This document shows, in pieces, positions 1-8,545 of a stretch of 64,000 bases of DNA. Source of the stretch: M0108 sp044228795 (GTDB lineage Bacteria > Pseudomonadota > Gammaproteobacteria > Chromatiales > Chromatiaceae); contig JBGAUE010000003.1 of NCBI GenBank assembly GCA_044228795.1, positions 1 through 64,000 of the forward strand. The letters run 5' to 3'. The notes under the pieces are model-generated. The model searched no databases. It saw only the letters and a program-made list of their open reading frames with translations, and was not told the origin of the DNA. The stretch's first letter is position 1, and every line of letters starts with the position of its first letter. Made by a program: the position numbers and the translations under genes.

Positions 1-245
1 TCCGGCTTGGAAATGTGTCAAGGTTAAAGTGGGTCAGGCTTGAAGGGGCCGTCATACCGGCGCAGACAGGTATCCGGTTTTCCAAGCTGGCAGGAAGCCG
101 CAACTGGATCTCAGCCTGCCCGAGGGTGCGAATTAAACCTCGTTTTTTCGGGTTACGGATTGCCCGGGTAACTTAACAGGATGTTGCAATTTGAATGGCT
201 ACCTTTGGCTTTGAATCCTTGCGTGAATCAATTTGCCCCCCGGAT
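1..245. other. Left edge, no gene seen
   Basis: I see no convincing coding sequence in this stretch. The only structured element is a weak hairpin on the plus strand, CGAGG at 121-125 pairing with CCTCG at 138-142 and followed by six T at 143-148. It could be a rho-independent terminator for a plus-strand gene lying left of the window. The stem is short and the loop long (12 nt), so this is a weak call. Confidence 0.3.
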
Positions 246-671
246 TCATGGCCGTCGCCAAGCCCTGCCAAAATTGTCGCCGACCCCTTCATAGCCGCCC
301 TGGCCATCCGGTCGCCAGGCGCGACCGTAGTTAGCGCCCGCGCCGGTAAGCCCGCCATCCGGCCCCACCCGCCAATCTTGCCCATAAGCGCTGCCGCCAC
401 CTGTCAGGCCGCCTTGCGCGTCGGGGGTGTAGAAGTGTCCGTAGTTGGTGCCGGCGCCCGCCAGGCCACCCCGGCCATCTGAGCGCCAGTCCTGACCATA
501 GCGGTTCCCCCAGCCCATCCAGCCGCCGCGACCATCCGGCGTGTAGCCACCGCCAAAGTTGTCGCCCGCCCCCGTCAAGCCCTGGGCCTGGACAAGGGTC
601 GACAGGACGGGCAGGAACAGGAGCAAGCGCCGCACTGCCTTGCTGACCAGGGTGCCGGCCGGGTCAGCCAT
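246..671 (-). CDS. Secreted glycine/tryptophan-rich protein with six 19-residue repeats
   Basis: The 141-residue product starts with a probable signal peptide (two Arg, then LLLFLPVLSTLVQA, cleavage expected after AQA near residue 30). The rest is made of tandem 19-residue units: five full and a sixth of 16 residues. A unit reads about G-L-T-G-A-G-x-N-Y-G-x-x-W/Y-x-P-D-G-x-G, rich in Gly, Asn, Tyr/Trp and Asp. A GGAGGG ribosome site lies about 10 nt before the ATG. I recognise no catalytic domain; the repeats suggest an extracellular or cell-surface structural or adhesive protein. The next gene upstream on the same strand, 190 bases away, is a GH17-type hydrolase. The regular repeat register supports this strand as the real one. 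Confidence 0.7.
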   Translation of the reverse strand: MADPAGTLVSKAVRRLLLFLPVLSTLVQAQGLTGAGDNFGGGYTPDGRGGWMGWGNRYGQDWRSDGRGGLAGAGTNYGHFYTPDAQGGLTGGGSAYGQDWRVGPDGGLTGAGANYGRAWRPDGQGGYEGVGDNFGRAWRRP

Positions 672-863
672 GGTTATAAATCCCTCCGGTCCCCGGTTCC
701 TGGATGCCCAGCAGGCGCGATCATGCCGCCAGGCGGCATGGAGGGCGCCATCTTTTGCCTGGGGCTTGAAGCGCCGATAGTTGATGGCCAGTACCTCCCG
801 GGCGATGACCTGGGCGGCCTCCTGCTTCGCGGCTGGAACTGCCTTTCGTGTCCTGAAGCGGTG

Positions 864-1742
864 TTAGCGCCGATACGGACCGATGTCGAGGATGGCGGCT
901 GCAGGTTTAGGCTGGAGGTCGGCGTCCCAGAGTCCGCCGAAACCGCCGGGAGGAGAACTCTTGGCGGCGAAATACGCATCGAAGGCAAACCCGTAGACGA
1001 ACTGTTCGCCAGTAGCGATCAGAGACTCGAAAAAGATCTGCTGGGCCATGGGCGTAGCGCCAGGTGCCGCCTCCTGTGGAATAGCCCCGCTGGGAAAAGC
1101 CGCTTCTTGGATCAACACCACCCGGTCGCGGGGCATTCCGGGTGTGTCACGGATGACCTGGATCACGTCGACGACCCATTTTGCCGCCGTCTCGGGATCG
1201 TTGCGCAGTTGCACCCACCAGGGTTGCAGATTGGCGAAAACAAAATCGCCGAACTCGGTGGCAATCTCGGGGTGCGCCGACCAGTCGTCGCGGTGCAGAC
1301 CCGTCGTTACGGGCTTGCCGTAGCGCTGTTGGAGTTGTTCGATCTCAGTCCCCAGCCGGTCGACAGCGACTTGCGCCTGCTGGCCACGCCCCACGGCTTT
1401 GTGCACGGTCTCATTGCCCACGACGATCGCATCGATCGATTCGATCTCAGTGTCCACGTTGCGTTTCTCGACTTCCAGGGTCTGATCGTCGGTCCACCAG
1501 AGTTTGGCGACGACGTACTCGAAACCGACGTCTTTGGCGATGCGTGGGGTCGCCTCGCACCCATAAGTCATCGTGTTCGTCACCAGCCCTCGGAACCCGC
1601 GATCGTGCAGCAGCGAGAGTTCCTTCCGAAGCTGGTCCTCGGTTGCCGGGTGCCTGCCGATCATCATGTCGAAAGGCTTGGCCGGTGCATAGTTGATCCA
1701 GGCGCGGCTGCTTTGAAGGAAGGTCAGGACGTCTTGGCTCAT
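864..1742 (-). CDS. Glycoside hydrolase family 17-type protein (putative beta-1,3-glucanase)
   Basis: A 292-residue protein that looks like one TIM-barrel domain of the GH17 type. The family's acid/base motif is visible as VVGNET (about residue 105). The nucleophile region is visible as LIQEAAFPSG (about residue 214), corresponding to the usual GE-x-GWPS. A conserved early segment covers residues about 20-80 (F-x-x-M-I-G-R-H-P-A, then T-N-T-M-T-Y-G). GH17 enzymes cleave beta-1,3-glucans or transfer glucosyl groups. There is no clear signal peptide or membrane segment, unlike the membrane-anchored GH17 at 35750-37342, so it may act inside the cell. The GAGGAG ribosome site 6 nt before the ATG supports the start. 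The SnoaL-like gene lies 37 nt upstream on the same strand, so the two may be co-transcribed. A long plus-strand reading frame over the same bases is a GC-rich shadow. Substrate is uncertain because the nucleophile motif is divergent. Confidence 0.72.
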   Translation of the reverse strand: MSQDVLTFLQSSRAWINYAPAKPFDMMIGRHPATEDQLRKELSLLHDRGFRGLVTNTMTYGCEATPRIAKDVGFEYVVAKLWWTDDQTLEVEKRNVDTEIESIDAIVVGNETVHKAVGRGQQAQVAVDRLGTEIEQLQQRYGKPVTTGLHRDDWSAHPEIATEFGDFVFANLQPWWVQLRNDPETAAKWVVDVIQVIRDTPGMPRDRVVLIQEAAFPSGAIPQEAAPGATPMAQQIFFESLIATGEQFVYGFAFDAYFAAKSSPPGGFGGLWDADLQPKPAAAILDIGPYRR

Positions 1743-1779
1743 GGCTACTCCTCGGGTTCGGACGCGAGTGGAACAGTTG

Positions 1780-2190
1780 TCAGGAGAAGGGGACTAGGCC
1801 CATGTCGACGAGCATCGCCAGAATGTCTGGACCCTGCCAGTGCTCGACGAGTTTGCCGTCCTTAATCCGCGCCTGATGGATACCCTTGATCCTGATGCGC
1901 TTGCCAGTGGCGGCCAGCCCGAGGAACGGGCCGGAGTGGGTCCCGGCACCTTCGATCCGCCACGAAATCATATCACCGTGCTGGATCAGGCCAACAGCTG
2001 CGACTTCGACATCGGGGTAGGCGTTCCGAACATTGGCGACCATAATCTCGACGAAACCTGCGGGACCTTGGACGTCACCAAGCGCCCCGTGGCTGACGAG
2101 ATCGGGATCCAGCAGTCCATTTACTGCGTCCAGATCCCCGCTGCTAATTGCCGCCATCAATGCATCGATGACAGTCACACCAGTTGTCAT
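1780..2190 (-). CDS. SnoaL-like ester cyclase / NTF2-fold protein
   Basis: A 136-residue protein of the SnoaL-like group in the NTF2 fold: D-A-L-M-A-A-I-S-S-G-D-L-D at the start, then L-L-D-P-D-L-V-S-H-G, and a central W-R-I-E-G-A-G-T-H-S-G-P-F-L-G stretch ending with I-x-x-I-H-Q-A-R-I-K-D-G-K-L-V-E-H-W. That last pattern is typical of ester cyclase and ketosteroid-isomerase-like proteins. The reaction cannot be fixed, since the family holds cyclases, isomerases and proteins without known activity. Two ATG codons are possible (2196 and 2190). The second is chosen because an AGGA site sits about 8 nt before it, while it nearly touches the first. It is probably co-transcribed with the GH17-type gene downstream. 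Confidence 0.75.
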   Translation of the reverse strand: MTTGVTVIDALMAAISSGDLDAVNGLLDPDLVSHGALGDVQGPAGFVEIMVANVRNAYPDVEVAAVGLIQHGDMISWRIEGAGTHSGPFLGLAATGKRIRIKGIHQARIKDGKLVEHWQGPDILAMLVDMGLVPFS

Positions 2191-2858
2191 GGTCATCTTC
2201 CTGCTTTGATGCCCTGCGTCTAGCCTGAGAGCTGATGAATGCAGAGGGCGTGGTGTTGATGGTCAGCGGCGAGCAAATCGGCGTTGAGTTTTGACTTGAC
2301 CTCAACGGATTGAACATCAAGCTAAAGAAACAGGCTGAACGCTGAACCCCCGCGTCGGCCCTATCGCCGACGGCGGGCGAAGCAGGGCATGGGCTGCTCT
2401 CCAGGCGAGGGTTGACTCAGCCTGCGCCTCAGCCAGCCCCCTCACCCCACCCCCAGCGCGTGTTGATCACGCCCATCACCGCCATCAACCGCTCACGATG
2501 CTCAGTCGCTGCGGGTGTGGTCCTGGCGCGAGCAAAATCATGACCAGGCCAGCTACGAGGTAACGTAGAATGTCAGCCTCCTGTAGGCATTCAAGGGATG
2601 CTGTGCGGGGGATAGGAAAGCCCAGGGCGCGGCGGCTCTGGTCGGGGTGATGCGAAAGTCGGGGTGATTAGGGGTGGGTCTTGAAGATCTGCGCCACGCA
2701 CACCCGCTGGATCTGTTTCGCAAAATGCCGCCAGCCGGGGCTGGCGAGACGGCGGCAGGCAATCGGCCAACCGAGCCACTAATTGATAGTGGAATTGATA
2801 GTCAAAAATACTGAAAAGCAGAAAAAACCAAGATAATCATGTCCTTTGATATTATTAG
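2191..2858. other. Intergenic region between SnoaL-like gene and tRNA-Ser
   Basis: No intact gene is visible in this 670-base stretch. It carries a probable degraded UmuC C-terminal fragment (listed separately) and, just beyond the 3' end of the tRNA, a short direct repeat ATTGATAGT spaced 14 nt start to start around 2781-2803. The region downstream of a tRNA 3' end is a common place for integration events, but I see no integrase gene or attachment-site duplicate here. Confidence 0.4.
2429..2593 (-). pseudogene. Possible degraded UmuC C-terminal (DUF4113-like) fragment
   Basis: Two short stretches in different minus-strand frames resemble consecutive parts of the C-terminal tail of UmuC-type translesion polymerases. 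The first reads I-L-R-Y-L-V-A-G-L-V-M-I-L-L-A-P, like the family's Y-x-K-A-G-V-x-L-x-D-L-x-P. After a frame change, the second reads H-R-E-R-L-M-A-V-M-G-V-I-N-T-R-W-G, like its R-x-L-M-A-x-M-D-x-I-N-x-R-x-G-R-G-T. The second ends at a stop at 2429-2431. There is no polymerase domain upstream, so if real this is a decayed remnant. The assignment rests on remembered family patterns and needs a profile search. Confidence 0.4.
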
Positions 2859-2946
2859 TGGCGGAGAGAGAGGGATTCGAACCCTCGATACGTTGCCGTA
2901 TACACGCTTTCCAGGCGTGCTCCTTAAGCCACTCGGACACCTCTCC
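2859..2946 (-). tRNA. tRNA-Ser (anticodon GGA)
   Basis: Read on the minus strand, the 88-nt sequence begins GGAGAGGTGTCCGAGTGG and ends in a T-arm GGTTCGAATCC, an acceptor strand TCTCTCC, a G discriminator and an encoded CCA. The anticodon loop is CTGGAAA between stems CACGC and GCGTG, giving anticodon GGA, which reads UCC and UCU serine codons. A long variable arm (TATACGGCAACGTATC) is present, as expected for serine tRNAs. The acceptor stem has one G-U pair at its base. No other tRNA lies next to it. Confidence 0.96.
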
Positions 2947-3220
2947 GGGATTTGACCAACGCACTGACAGGCGGACTTGAGCCACAGATGGCCTATCCTG
3001 CTGTTGGATGGCGCAAGATAATGGAATCCTTGCAAGGGCGCAAGTTTTGTAGCCTTGCTTTGTAGCCTTACCGTCCGTGTTAGCCCCCCTGCCAGGCCCC
3101 CTGCCCTCCCGTTGCCCTTGTCTTCCAGAGGCGGATTCAGACTGCTTAACCTCGCGAGACACGCCAGGCTGTGGTATATGGGCTTGCGCTTCTTTCTTAC
3201 TGATTCGATCCAGTTAGGCC

Positions 3221-4048
3221 ATGACTACGCCACCCTCCTCCCTCACCCTCGCCGATCGAGCTGATCGCCACCAGCTCTATGAGGAGTCGGTCCAGTGCCC
3301 CCAGGCGGAGGTGGATTTCATCGACCGTACCTACCGCGACTTGCGATTGAAAACCGCCCGACGGCTGCGGGAGGATTTTTGCGGCACCGCGGCCTTGTGT
3401 TGCGAATGGGTACGGAGGCGCAAGACCAATCAGGCGACGGGCATCGATATCGACAACGAGGTGCTGGATTGGGGGCGCACCCATAATCTGGCCCGGCTGG
3501 ACGCGGCCCAGGCCCATCGGGTGACCCTGCATTTAGAGAATGTGCTCGCCGTGGAAACGGGCACCCAGGATATCGTCTGTGCCTTGAACTTCAGTTACTG
3601 GCTGTTGACGAAGCGAGCGGCCTTACTGGCCTATTTCCGCCGGGTGCGTGACAGCCTCAAGCCGGACGGGGTGTTTTTCCTGGATGCCTATGGCGGCTAT
3701 GACGCCTACCGGCTGACGGCGGAGGAGCGGGTGATACAGGGCGAGGCAGGTCCTTTCACCTATATTTGGGACCAGGCCCATTACGACCCCATCAGCGGCC
3801 GGCTGGTCTGTCATATCCATTTCGCCTTTAGCGACGGCTCGCGGCTGGAGCGGGCCTTCAGCTACGACTGGCGGCTGTGGTCCTTGCCCGAGATCCGGGA
3901 GCTGCTGGCGGAGGCCGGCTTCGGCCGGGTGTTGTGCTACTGGCAGGGTTGGGACGACCAGGGCGAGCCGGATGGCATCTTTGTGCCTGTAGAGGAAGGC
4001 GAACCCGAGGCGGGCTGGATCGCCTACCTCACCGCAGAGCGATCATGA
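3221..4048 (+). CDS. Class I SAM-dependent methyltransferase
   Basis: A 275-residue soluble protein with a Rossmann-type methyltransferase core. The glycine-containing motif I appears as L-R-E-D-F-C-G-T-A-A-L, followed by the acidic end of strand 2 in T-G-I-D-I-D-N-E. Further on are a motif like N-F-S-Y-W-L-L and the post-motif S-L-K-P-D-G-V-F-F-L-D (residues about 140-150). The substrate cannot be told from sequence. The gene ends tail-to-tail with mobB, overlapping it by 6 nt (4043-4048), so the two genes converge without room for a terminator. It stands alone on its strand after the tRNA. Confidence 0.8.
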   Translation: MTTPPSSLTLADRADRHQLYEESVQCPQAEVDFIDRTYRDLRLKTARRLREDFCGTAALCCEWVRRRKTNQATGIDIDNEVLDWGRTHNLARLDAAQAHRVTLHLENVLAVETGTQDIVCALNFSYWLLTKRAALLAYFRRVRDSLKPDGVFFLDAYGGYDAYRLTAEERVIQGEAGPFTYIWDQAHYDPISGRLVCHIHFAFSDGSRLERAFSYDWRLWSLPEIRELLAEAGFGRVLCYWQGWDDQGEPDGIFVPVEEGEPEAGWIAYLTAERS

Positions 4049-4597
4049 CCGGCACCGGGCTGGCGTCTTGACGAGATCCCCGAGAATGAAATCGGCGATG
4101 GCCTCCGGGTCCCCCAGGGGCAATAGTGGCGGATGCGCACCCGCCGGCGGCATCCCATCCGTAATCAAGGCTCGGATGTCCGGATCAGCGGGATAGAGAT
4201 AGGGCTTGCCCAGTCCATCGCGGTGGAGTTCTAACTTGGGAAAGGCACTGAACTTGAAGCCCTCCACCAGAATCAGATCGACCTGATGTGGGTCGAAGCG
4301 CGCGAGCATCTCCTCCAGGTTCGGATCCTGGCCGCCAGGCTCGCTCACGCTTTGCAGCACCCACCGGTCAGCAGAGGCAAGCAGAACCTGGCGGGCCCCT
4401 GCGGCGCGAATCTCGAAGCTGTCCTTTCCGGGCCGATCGACCTCGAAGTCGTGATGGGCATGCTTGAGGTAGCCAATCCTCCGGCCCCGCCGCTGCAAAA
4501 CGGGCACCAGTTTCAAGAGCAGGGTTGTCTTGCCAGTGCCACTGGGGGCGACGAAGCCCATGACCGGAATGAGGCTCAGCAAAGGGTTGGGGTCCAT
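4043..4597 (-). CDS. mobB: Molybdopterin-guanine dinucleotide biosynthesis adapter protein MobB
   Basis: A GTP-binding protein of about 184 residues with a P-loop near its start (GFVAPSGTGKTTLL), then the MobB signature G-Y-L-K-H-A-H-H-D-F and D-R-P-G-K-D-S-F-E-I-R-A-A-G-A. A later I-L-V-E-G-F-K stretch is also typical. In the family MobB helps MobA attach GMP to molybdopterin for the bis-MGD cofactor of DMSO-reductase-type enzymes. The frame is open for 47 codons upstream, but I place the start at the ATG at 4597, because MobB proteins begin just ahead of the P-loop. No other molybdenum gene is next to it. Its 3' end overlaps the methyltransferase gene. Confidence 0.9.
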   Translation of the reverse strand: MDPNPLLSLIPVMGFVAPSGTGKTTLLLKLVPVLQRRGRRIGYLKHAHHDFEVDRPGKDSFEIRAAGARQVLLASADRWVLQSVSEPGGQDPNLEEMLARFDPHQVDLILVEGFKFSAFPKLELHRDGLGKPYLYPADPDIRALITDGMPPAGAHPPLLPLGDPEAIADFILGDLVKTPARCRS

Positions 4598-4747
4598 GGG
4601 CAACCTGTGCCGCGGCCCGGATCGGAACCGCCGGCGGTATTTATGAAATAATGATGCCAAGTTTACGCTCAGCGCCGGTGGGGGGCAGCATAGGTCCTCC
4701 CCGCTCATCCCCTTTTCAATCCCCAGACGAGAACGCATCCTTCAGCC

Positions 4748-6415
4748 ATGGCGCAGTATATCTTTACAATGAATCGGGTCGGCAAGGTCGTGCCACCCAA
4801 GCGCGTGATCCTGCGCGACATCTCCCTGTCCTTCTTCCCCGGCGCCAAGATCGGCGTGCTCGGGATCAACGGCTCGGGCAAGTCCACCCTGCTGCGTATC
4901 ATGGCCGGCATCGACACCGAGATCGAGGGCGAGGCCCGACCACAGCCCGGTATCAAGGTCGGCTTCCTGCCCCAGGAACCCCAGCTCGACCCGACCAAGG
5001 ACGTGCGCGGCAATGTCGAGGAGGCCCTGGGGCACGTCAAGGCCGCCCTGGAGCGACTGGACGCCGTCTATGCCGCCTACGCCGAGCCGGAGGCCGATTT
5101 TGACGCCTTGGCCAAGGAGCAGGCGGAGTTGGAGAACCTGATCGAGACCACCGACGGTCACAACCTGGACCGGACCCTGGAGGTGGCCGCCGAGGCCCTG
5201 CGCCTCCCGCCCTGGGACGCCGACGTCGCCAAGCTCTCTGGCGGCGAGCGGCGCCGGGTGGCCCTGTGCCGGCTCTTGCTGTCCAAGCCCGACATGTTGC
5301 TCCTTGACGAGCCCACCAACCACCTGGACGCCGAATCGGTGGCCTGGCTTGAACGCTTCCTGCACGAATACCCCGGCACCGTCGTTGCCGTCACCCATGA
5401 CCGCTACTTCCTTGACAATGTCGCTGGCTGGATTCTGGAGTTGGATCGTGGCCATGGCATCCCTTGGGAGGGCAACTACTCCTCCTGGTTAGAGCAGAAA
5501 GAGGCCCGCCTGGAGCAGGAACAGAAGCAGGAGGGGGCGCGCATCAAGACCATGAAGCATGAACTGGAGTGGGTGCGCGCCAACCCCAAGGGCCGTCATG
5601 CCAAAAGTAAGGCGCGCCTGGCCCGTTTCGATGAACTCCAATCCCAGGAATTCCAGGCCCGCAATGAGACCAACGAAATCTATATCCCGCCCGGCCCGCG
5701 CCTGGGCGACCTGGTGGTAGAGGCCCAAGGCCTGAGCAAGGCCTACGGTGACCGCCTCCTCTACGAGAATCTCTCCTTCAATCTGCCCAAGGGCGGCATC
5801 GTCGGTATTATCGGCCCTAATGGCGCCGGCAAGACCACCCTCTTTCGCCTCCTCACGGGTTTGGAGCAACCGGATACCGGCACCCTGCGGATCGGCGACA
5901 CAGTCCAGATCGCCTATGTCGATCAGAGCCGTGATGCCCTGGACGGCGAGAAGACAGTATGGCAGGAGATCTCCGATGGCGCTGATACCATCATCGTCGG
6001 CCGCTACGAGATGCCTTCCCGGGCCTATTGCGGTCGCTTCAATTTCAAGGGCACCGACCAGCAAAAGCGCATCGGCGATCTCTCCGGCGGCGAGCGCAAT
6101 CGCATCCACCTCGCCAAGGTCCTGAAAAGCGGCGGCAACCTGCTGCTTCTCGACGAACCCACTAACGACCTGGATGTGGAGACCCTGCGCGCCCTGGAGG
6201 AGGCCATCCTCGCCTTCCCCGGCTGCGCCGTCGTCATCAGCCATGATCGCTGGTTCCTGGACCGCATCGCCACCCATATCCTGGCCTTCGAGGATGACTC
6301 CCAGATCACCTGGTTCGAGGGCAATTACGCCGACTACGAGGCCGACCGCCATCGCCGCCTGGGGGCAGAGGCGGACCAGCCCCATCGCCTCAAGTATCGG
6401 CGCATCCACACCTGA
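4748..6415 (+). CDS. ettA: Energy-dependent translational throttle protein EttA (ABC-F ATPase)
   Basis: The 555-residue length matches EttA of Escherichia coli. Two ABC ATPase domains lie in one chain. Domain one has Walker A G-I-N-G-S-G-K-S-T, signature L-S-G-G-E-R-R-R and Walker B/H-loop D-E-P-T-N-H-L-D ... T-H-D-R. Domain two has G-P-N-G-A-G-K-T-T, L-S-G-G-E-R-N-R and D-E-P-T-N-D-L-D ... S-H-D-R. Between them is the charged linker that binds near the ribosomal E site. There are no membrane segments, as expected for ABC-F proteins, which sense the ATP/ADP ratio at the first peptide bond. The start MAQYIFTMNRV is typical. The DUF815 ATPase gene follows after 13 nt, so they probably share a transcript. 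Confidence 0.97.
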   Translation: MAQYIFTMNRVGKVVPPKRVILRDISLSFFPGAKIGVLGINGSGKSTLLRIMAGIDTEIEGEARPQPGIKVGFLPQEPQLDPTKDVRGNVEEALGHVKAALERLDAVYAAYAEPEADFDALAKEQAELENLIETTDGHNLDRTLEVAAEALRLPPWDADVAKLSGGERRRVALCRLLLSKPDMLLLDEPTNHLDAESVAWLERFLHEYPGTVVAVTHDRYFLDNVAGWILELDRGHGIPWEGNYSSWLEQKEARLEQEQKQEGARIKTMKHELEWVRANPKGRHAKSKARLARFDELQSQEFQARNETNEIYIPPGPRLGDLVVEAQGLSKAYGDRLLYENLSFNLPKGGIVGIIGPNGAGKTTLFRLLTGLEQPDTGTLRIGDTVQIAYVDQSRDALDGEKTVWQEISDGADTIIVGRYEMPSRAYCGRFNFKGTDQQKRIGDLSGGERNRIHLAKVLKSGGNLLLLDEPTNDLDVETLRALEEAILAFPGCAVVISHDRWFLDRIATHILAFEDDSQITWFEGNYADYEADRHRRLGAEADQPHRLKYRRIHT

Positions 6416-6428
6416 GCCGAGGCTGGCG

Positions 6429-7295
6429 ATGACGGATGCACCTGACCTGATGGAGCGCGCGGCGCGATTCCTGGACCGCATCGAGGCCCTGCTCCCCCCC
6501 GCCCCCGCCGCGCCCGACTGGGAGGCCCAGGCCTTCCGCTGGCGCCGGGGGGGTGGTCGTGGGCACTTGGAGGCCCTGGCCCATCCCCAACGCCTGGCCT
6601 TGGGCGATCTGCTCTGCCTGGATCGCCAGAAGGCCGAGATCCTTCGCAACAGCCGCCAGTTTCTGGCGGGGCGCGGCGCCAACAACATCCTGCTCTGGGG
6701 TTCCCGGGGGACGGGCAAGTCGTCCCTCATCAAGGCCATCTTCAACGCCCTGCGAGCCCAGGGCCTGTGCCTGATCGAAATGGACAAGGACGAACTGACG
6801 GATTTGCCGGAGGTGCTGGACCTGATTCATGACCGGCCAGAGCGTTTTGTCATCTTCTGCGACGACCTCTCCTTTGACGCTGGCGAATCTAGCTTTAAAG
6901 CCCTCAAGGCGGTGCTGGAGGGCTCCCTCAGCGCCGCCCCGGACAACCTCCTTATATACGCCACCTCCAACCGCCGTCACCTACTGCCCGAGTTCCAGCG
7001 CGAGAACCGCGAGGCGGCCCTGATCGACGGCGAGATCCATCCGGGGGAGAGCGTGGAAGAGAAGATCTCCCTCTCTGATCGCTTTGGTCTCTGGATCGCC
7101 TTTCACCCCTTCACCCAAGACCAGTACCTCGCCATCGTCCATCACTGGCTGGAGCGGCTCGGCGCCGCTAGGCAAGCACCGGAGGCCGTTGATCCCGTCG
7201 CCCTGCGGTGGGCCCTACAACGCGGCTCCCGCAGCGGCCGTACCGCCTGGCAGTTTGCCCGGGATTGGGCCGGCAGGGGCGAGGACGCGTCTTGA
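6429..7295 (+). CDS. DUF815-family AAA-type ATPase
   Basis: A 288-residue ATPase of the DUF815 family. The P-loop is L-L-W-G-S-R-G-T-G-K-S-S-L at about residues 94-106. It is followed by the family hallmark L-I-E-M-D-K-D-E-L-T-D-L-P, the Walker B F-V-I-F-C-D-D-L-S-F-D, a sensor-like I-Y-A-T-S-N-R-R-H-L-L-P-E, and a region around L-S-D-R-F-G-L-W-I-A-F. The physiological role of the family is not established. The ATG at 6429 lies 13 nt after ettA; a longer reading frame upstream runs inside ettA and is not real coding. It is probably an operon member with ettA and perhaps gldA. Confidence 0.85.
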   Translation: MTDAPDLMERAARFLDRIEALLPPAPAAPDWEAQAFRWRRGGGRGHLEALAHPQRLALGDLLCLDRQKAEILRNSRQFLAGRGANNILLWGSRGTGKSSLIKAIFNALRAQGLCLIEMDKDELTDLPEVLDLIHDRPERFVIFCDDLSFDAGESSFKALKAVLEGSLSAAPDNLLIYATSNRRHLLPEFQRENREAALIDGEIHPGESVEEKISLSDRFGLWIAFHPFTQDQYLAIVHHWLERLGAARQAPEAVDPVALRWALQRGSRSGRTAWQFARDWAGRGEDAS

Positions 7296-7338
7296 AACCC
7301 CAGGCCCAACAAAGGTGAACCTCACAGGAGTCGGCACA

Positions 7339-8451
7339 GTGCTTAAGATTTTCTGCTCACCCTCGCGTTATGTCCAAGGTCGTGACGCCAGCCGTGAACT
7401 CGCCAGGGAAATGGTCAAGATGGGCATCGGCGCACGTCCCTTGATCATCGCCAGTCCCACCGCGCGTCACCAGACTGAGCCTCTCTTCACCGAGACCTTT
7501 GGGATGGAACAGATACCCTTCGACGTGATGGAATTCGGTGGTGAATGCTCAGCGCCCGAAATCGAACGCTGCACGACGGAGGCCAGGCGCACCCAGGCCG
7601 GGTGCATCGTGGGGGTCGGCGGTGGCAAGGCCCTCGACACCGCCCGGGCGGTAGCGGCCAACCTGAACCTGCCGGTAGTATGCTGTCCCACGGTCGCCGC
7701 CAGCGATGCCCCCTGCAGTGCCCTGTCCGTGGTTTACACGCCCGCTGGCGTTTTTGACAAGTGTCTATTTTACAGGCGTAATCCAGATCTCGTCCTAGTA
7801 GACACCCGCATCATCGCCCAGGCGCCGGTGCGGTTTCTCATCGCCGGCATGGGTGACGCCTTAGCGACCTGGTTCGAGGCGGACACCGCACACCGTGCCT
7901 GCAAACGCAATCAGGTGGGGGGCGCCAGCACATTGGCGGCCATGGCGATCGCGCGCACCTGCTACCAAACCCTGCTGCAAGACGGCACCGCTGCCGTCGC
8001 CGCGGCCCGGGCAGGCGTGGTGACGCCAGCCTTGGAGCGCATCATCGAGGCCAACACCCTGCTCTCCGGGCTGGGTTTTGAGTCGGGGGGTCTGGCCGTC
8101 GCCCATGCCGTGCACAATGGCCTGACGGCCGCACCGGAGACCCATCATTGCCTGCATGGCGAAAAAGTCGCCTTTGGCACCTTGGTGCAATTGGTGCTAG
8201 AAGGCCGGGAGGCGGCCGAAATCCAGGAGATGATGGCCTTCTCCGCGTCCGTGGGACTGCCTCTGACCCTCGCGGAGCTTGGCATCGAGTCACTGTCCCC
8301 GGAACGGGCGCAGGTCATCGCCGAACTGGCCGTAGCGCCGGGGGAGACATCCCATAACGAGGCTTTCGAGGTGACCTGGGCCGGGGTCCGGGATGCCATC
8401 CTGGCCGCCGATGCCCTGGGTCGCAGTTTCACCGCACAACAGGGCGGATGA
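7339..8451 (+). CDS. gldA: Glycerol dehydrogenase (iron/zinc-type alcohol dehydrogenase family)
   Basis: A 370-residue NAD-dependent polyol dehydrogenase, the usual length for GldA, which oxidises glycerol to dihydroxyacetone. Visible hallmarks are G-V-G-G-G-K-A-L-D-T-A-R for NAD binding and P-T-V-A-A-S-D-A-P-C-S-A-L. The metal ligands are the Asp in G-M-G-D-A-L-A-T-W-F-E, the His in H-A-V-H-N-G-L-T and the His in C-L-H-G-E-K-V-A-F-G. The start is a GTG at 7339 with an AGGAG site 8 nt upstream. The reading frame continues further left into the preceding gene, but homologues begin near V/M-L-K-I-F-x-S-P-S-R-Y. It follows the DUF815 gene by 43 nt. Confidence 0.93.
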   Translation: MLKIFCSPSRYVQGRDASRELAREMVKMGIGARPLIIASPTARHQTEPLFTETFGMEQIPFDVMEFGGECSAPEIERCTTEARRTQAGCIVGVGGGKALDTARAVAANLNLPVVCCPTVAASDAPCSALSVVYTPAGVFDKCLFYRRNPDLVLVDTRIIAQAPVRFLIAGMGDALATWFEADTAHRACKRNQVGGASTLAAMAIARTCYQTLLQDGTAAVAAARAGVVTPALERIIEANTLLSGLGFESGGLAVAHAVHNGLTAAPETHHCLHGEKVAFGTLVQLVLEGREAAEIQEMMAFSASVGLPLTLAELGIESLSPERAQVIAELAVAPGETSHNEAFEVTWAGVRDAILAADALGRSFTAQQGG

Positions 8452-8545
8452 GCGGCAAGGGATTCATGGCCTATACAGCATCAGGGTGGAATCCCCAGCA
8501 TCAGGGTATTCAGTTTTAACCCTGTGAAAAACCTGCGTCAGCCTC

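Noticed and set aside
723..1865. Long plus-strand reading frame (380 codons)
   Set aside because: It runs opposite to the GH17-type gene, has no recognisable family, and is rich in residues typical of GC-rich antisense frames.
4742..5455. Minus-strand reading frame of 237 codons across ettA
   Set aside because: ettA is unmistakable on the other strand; the frame is a shadow.
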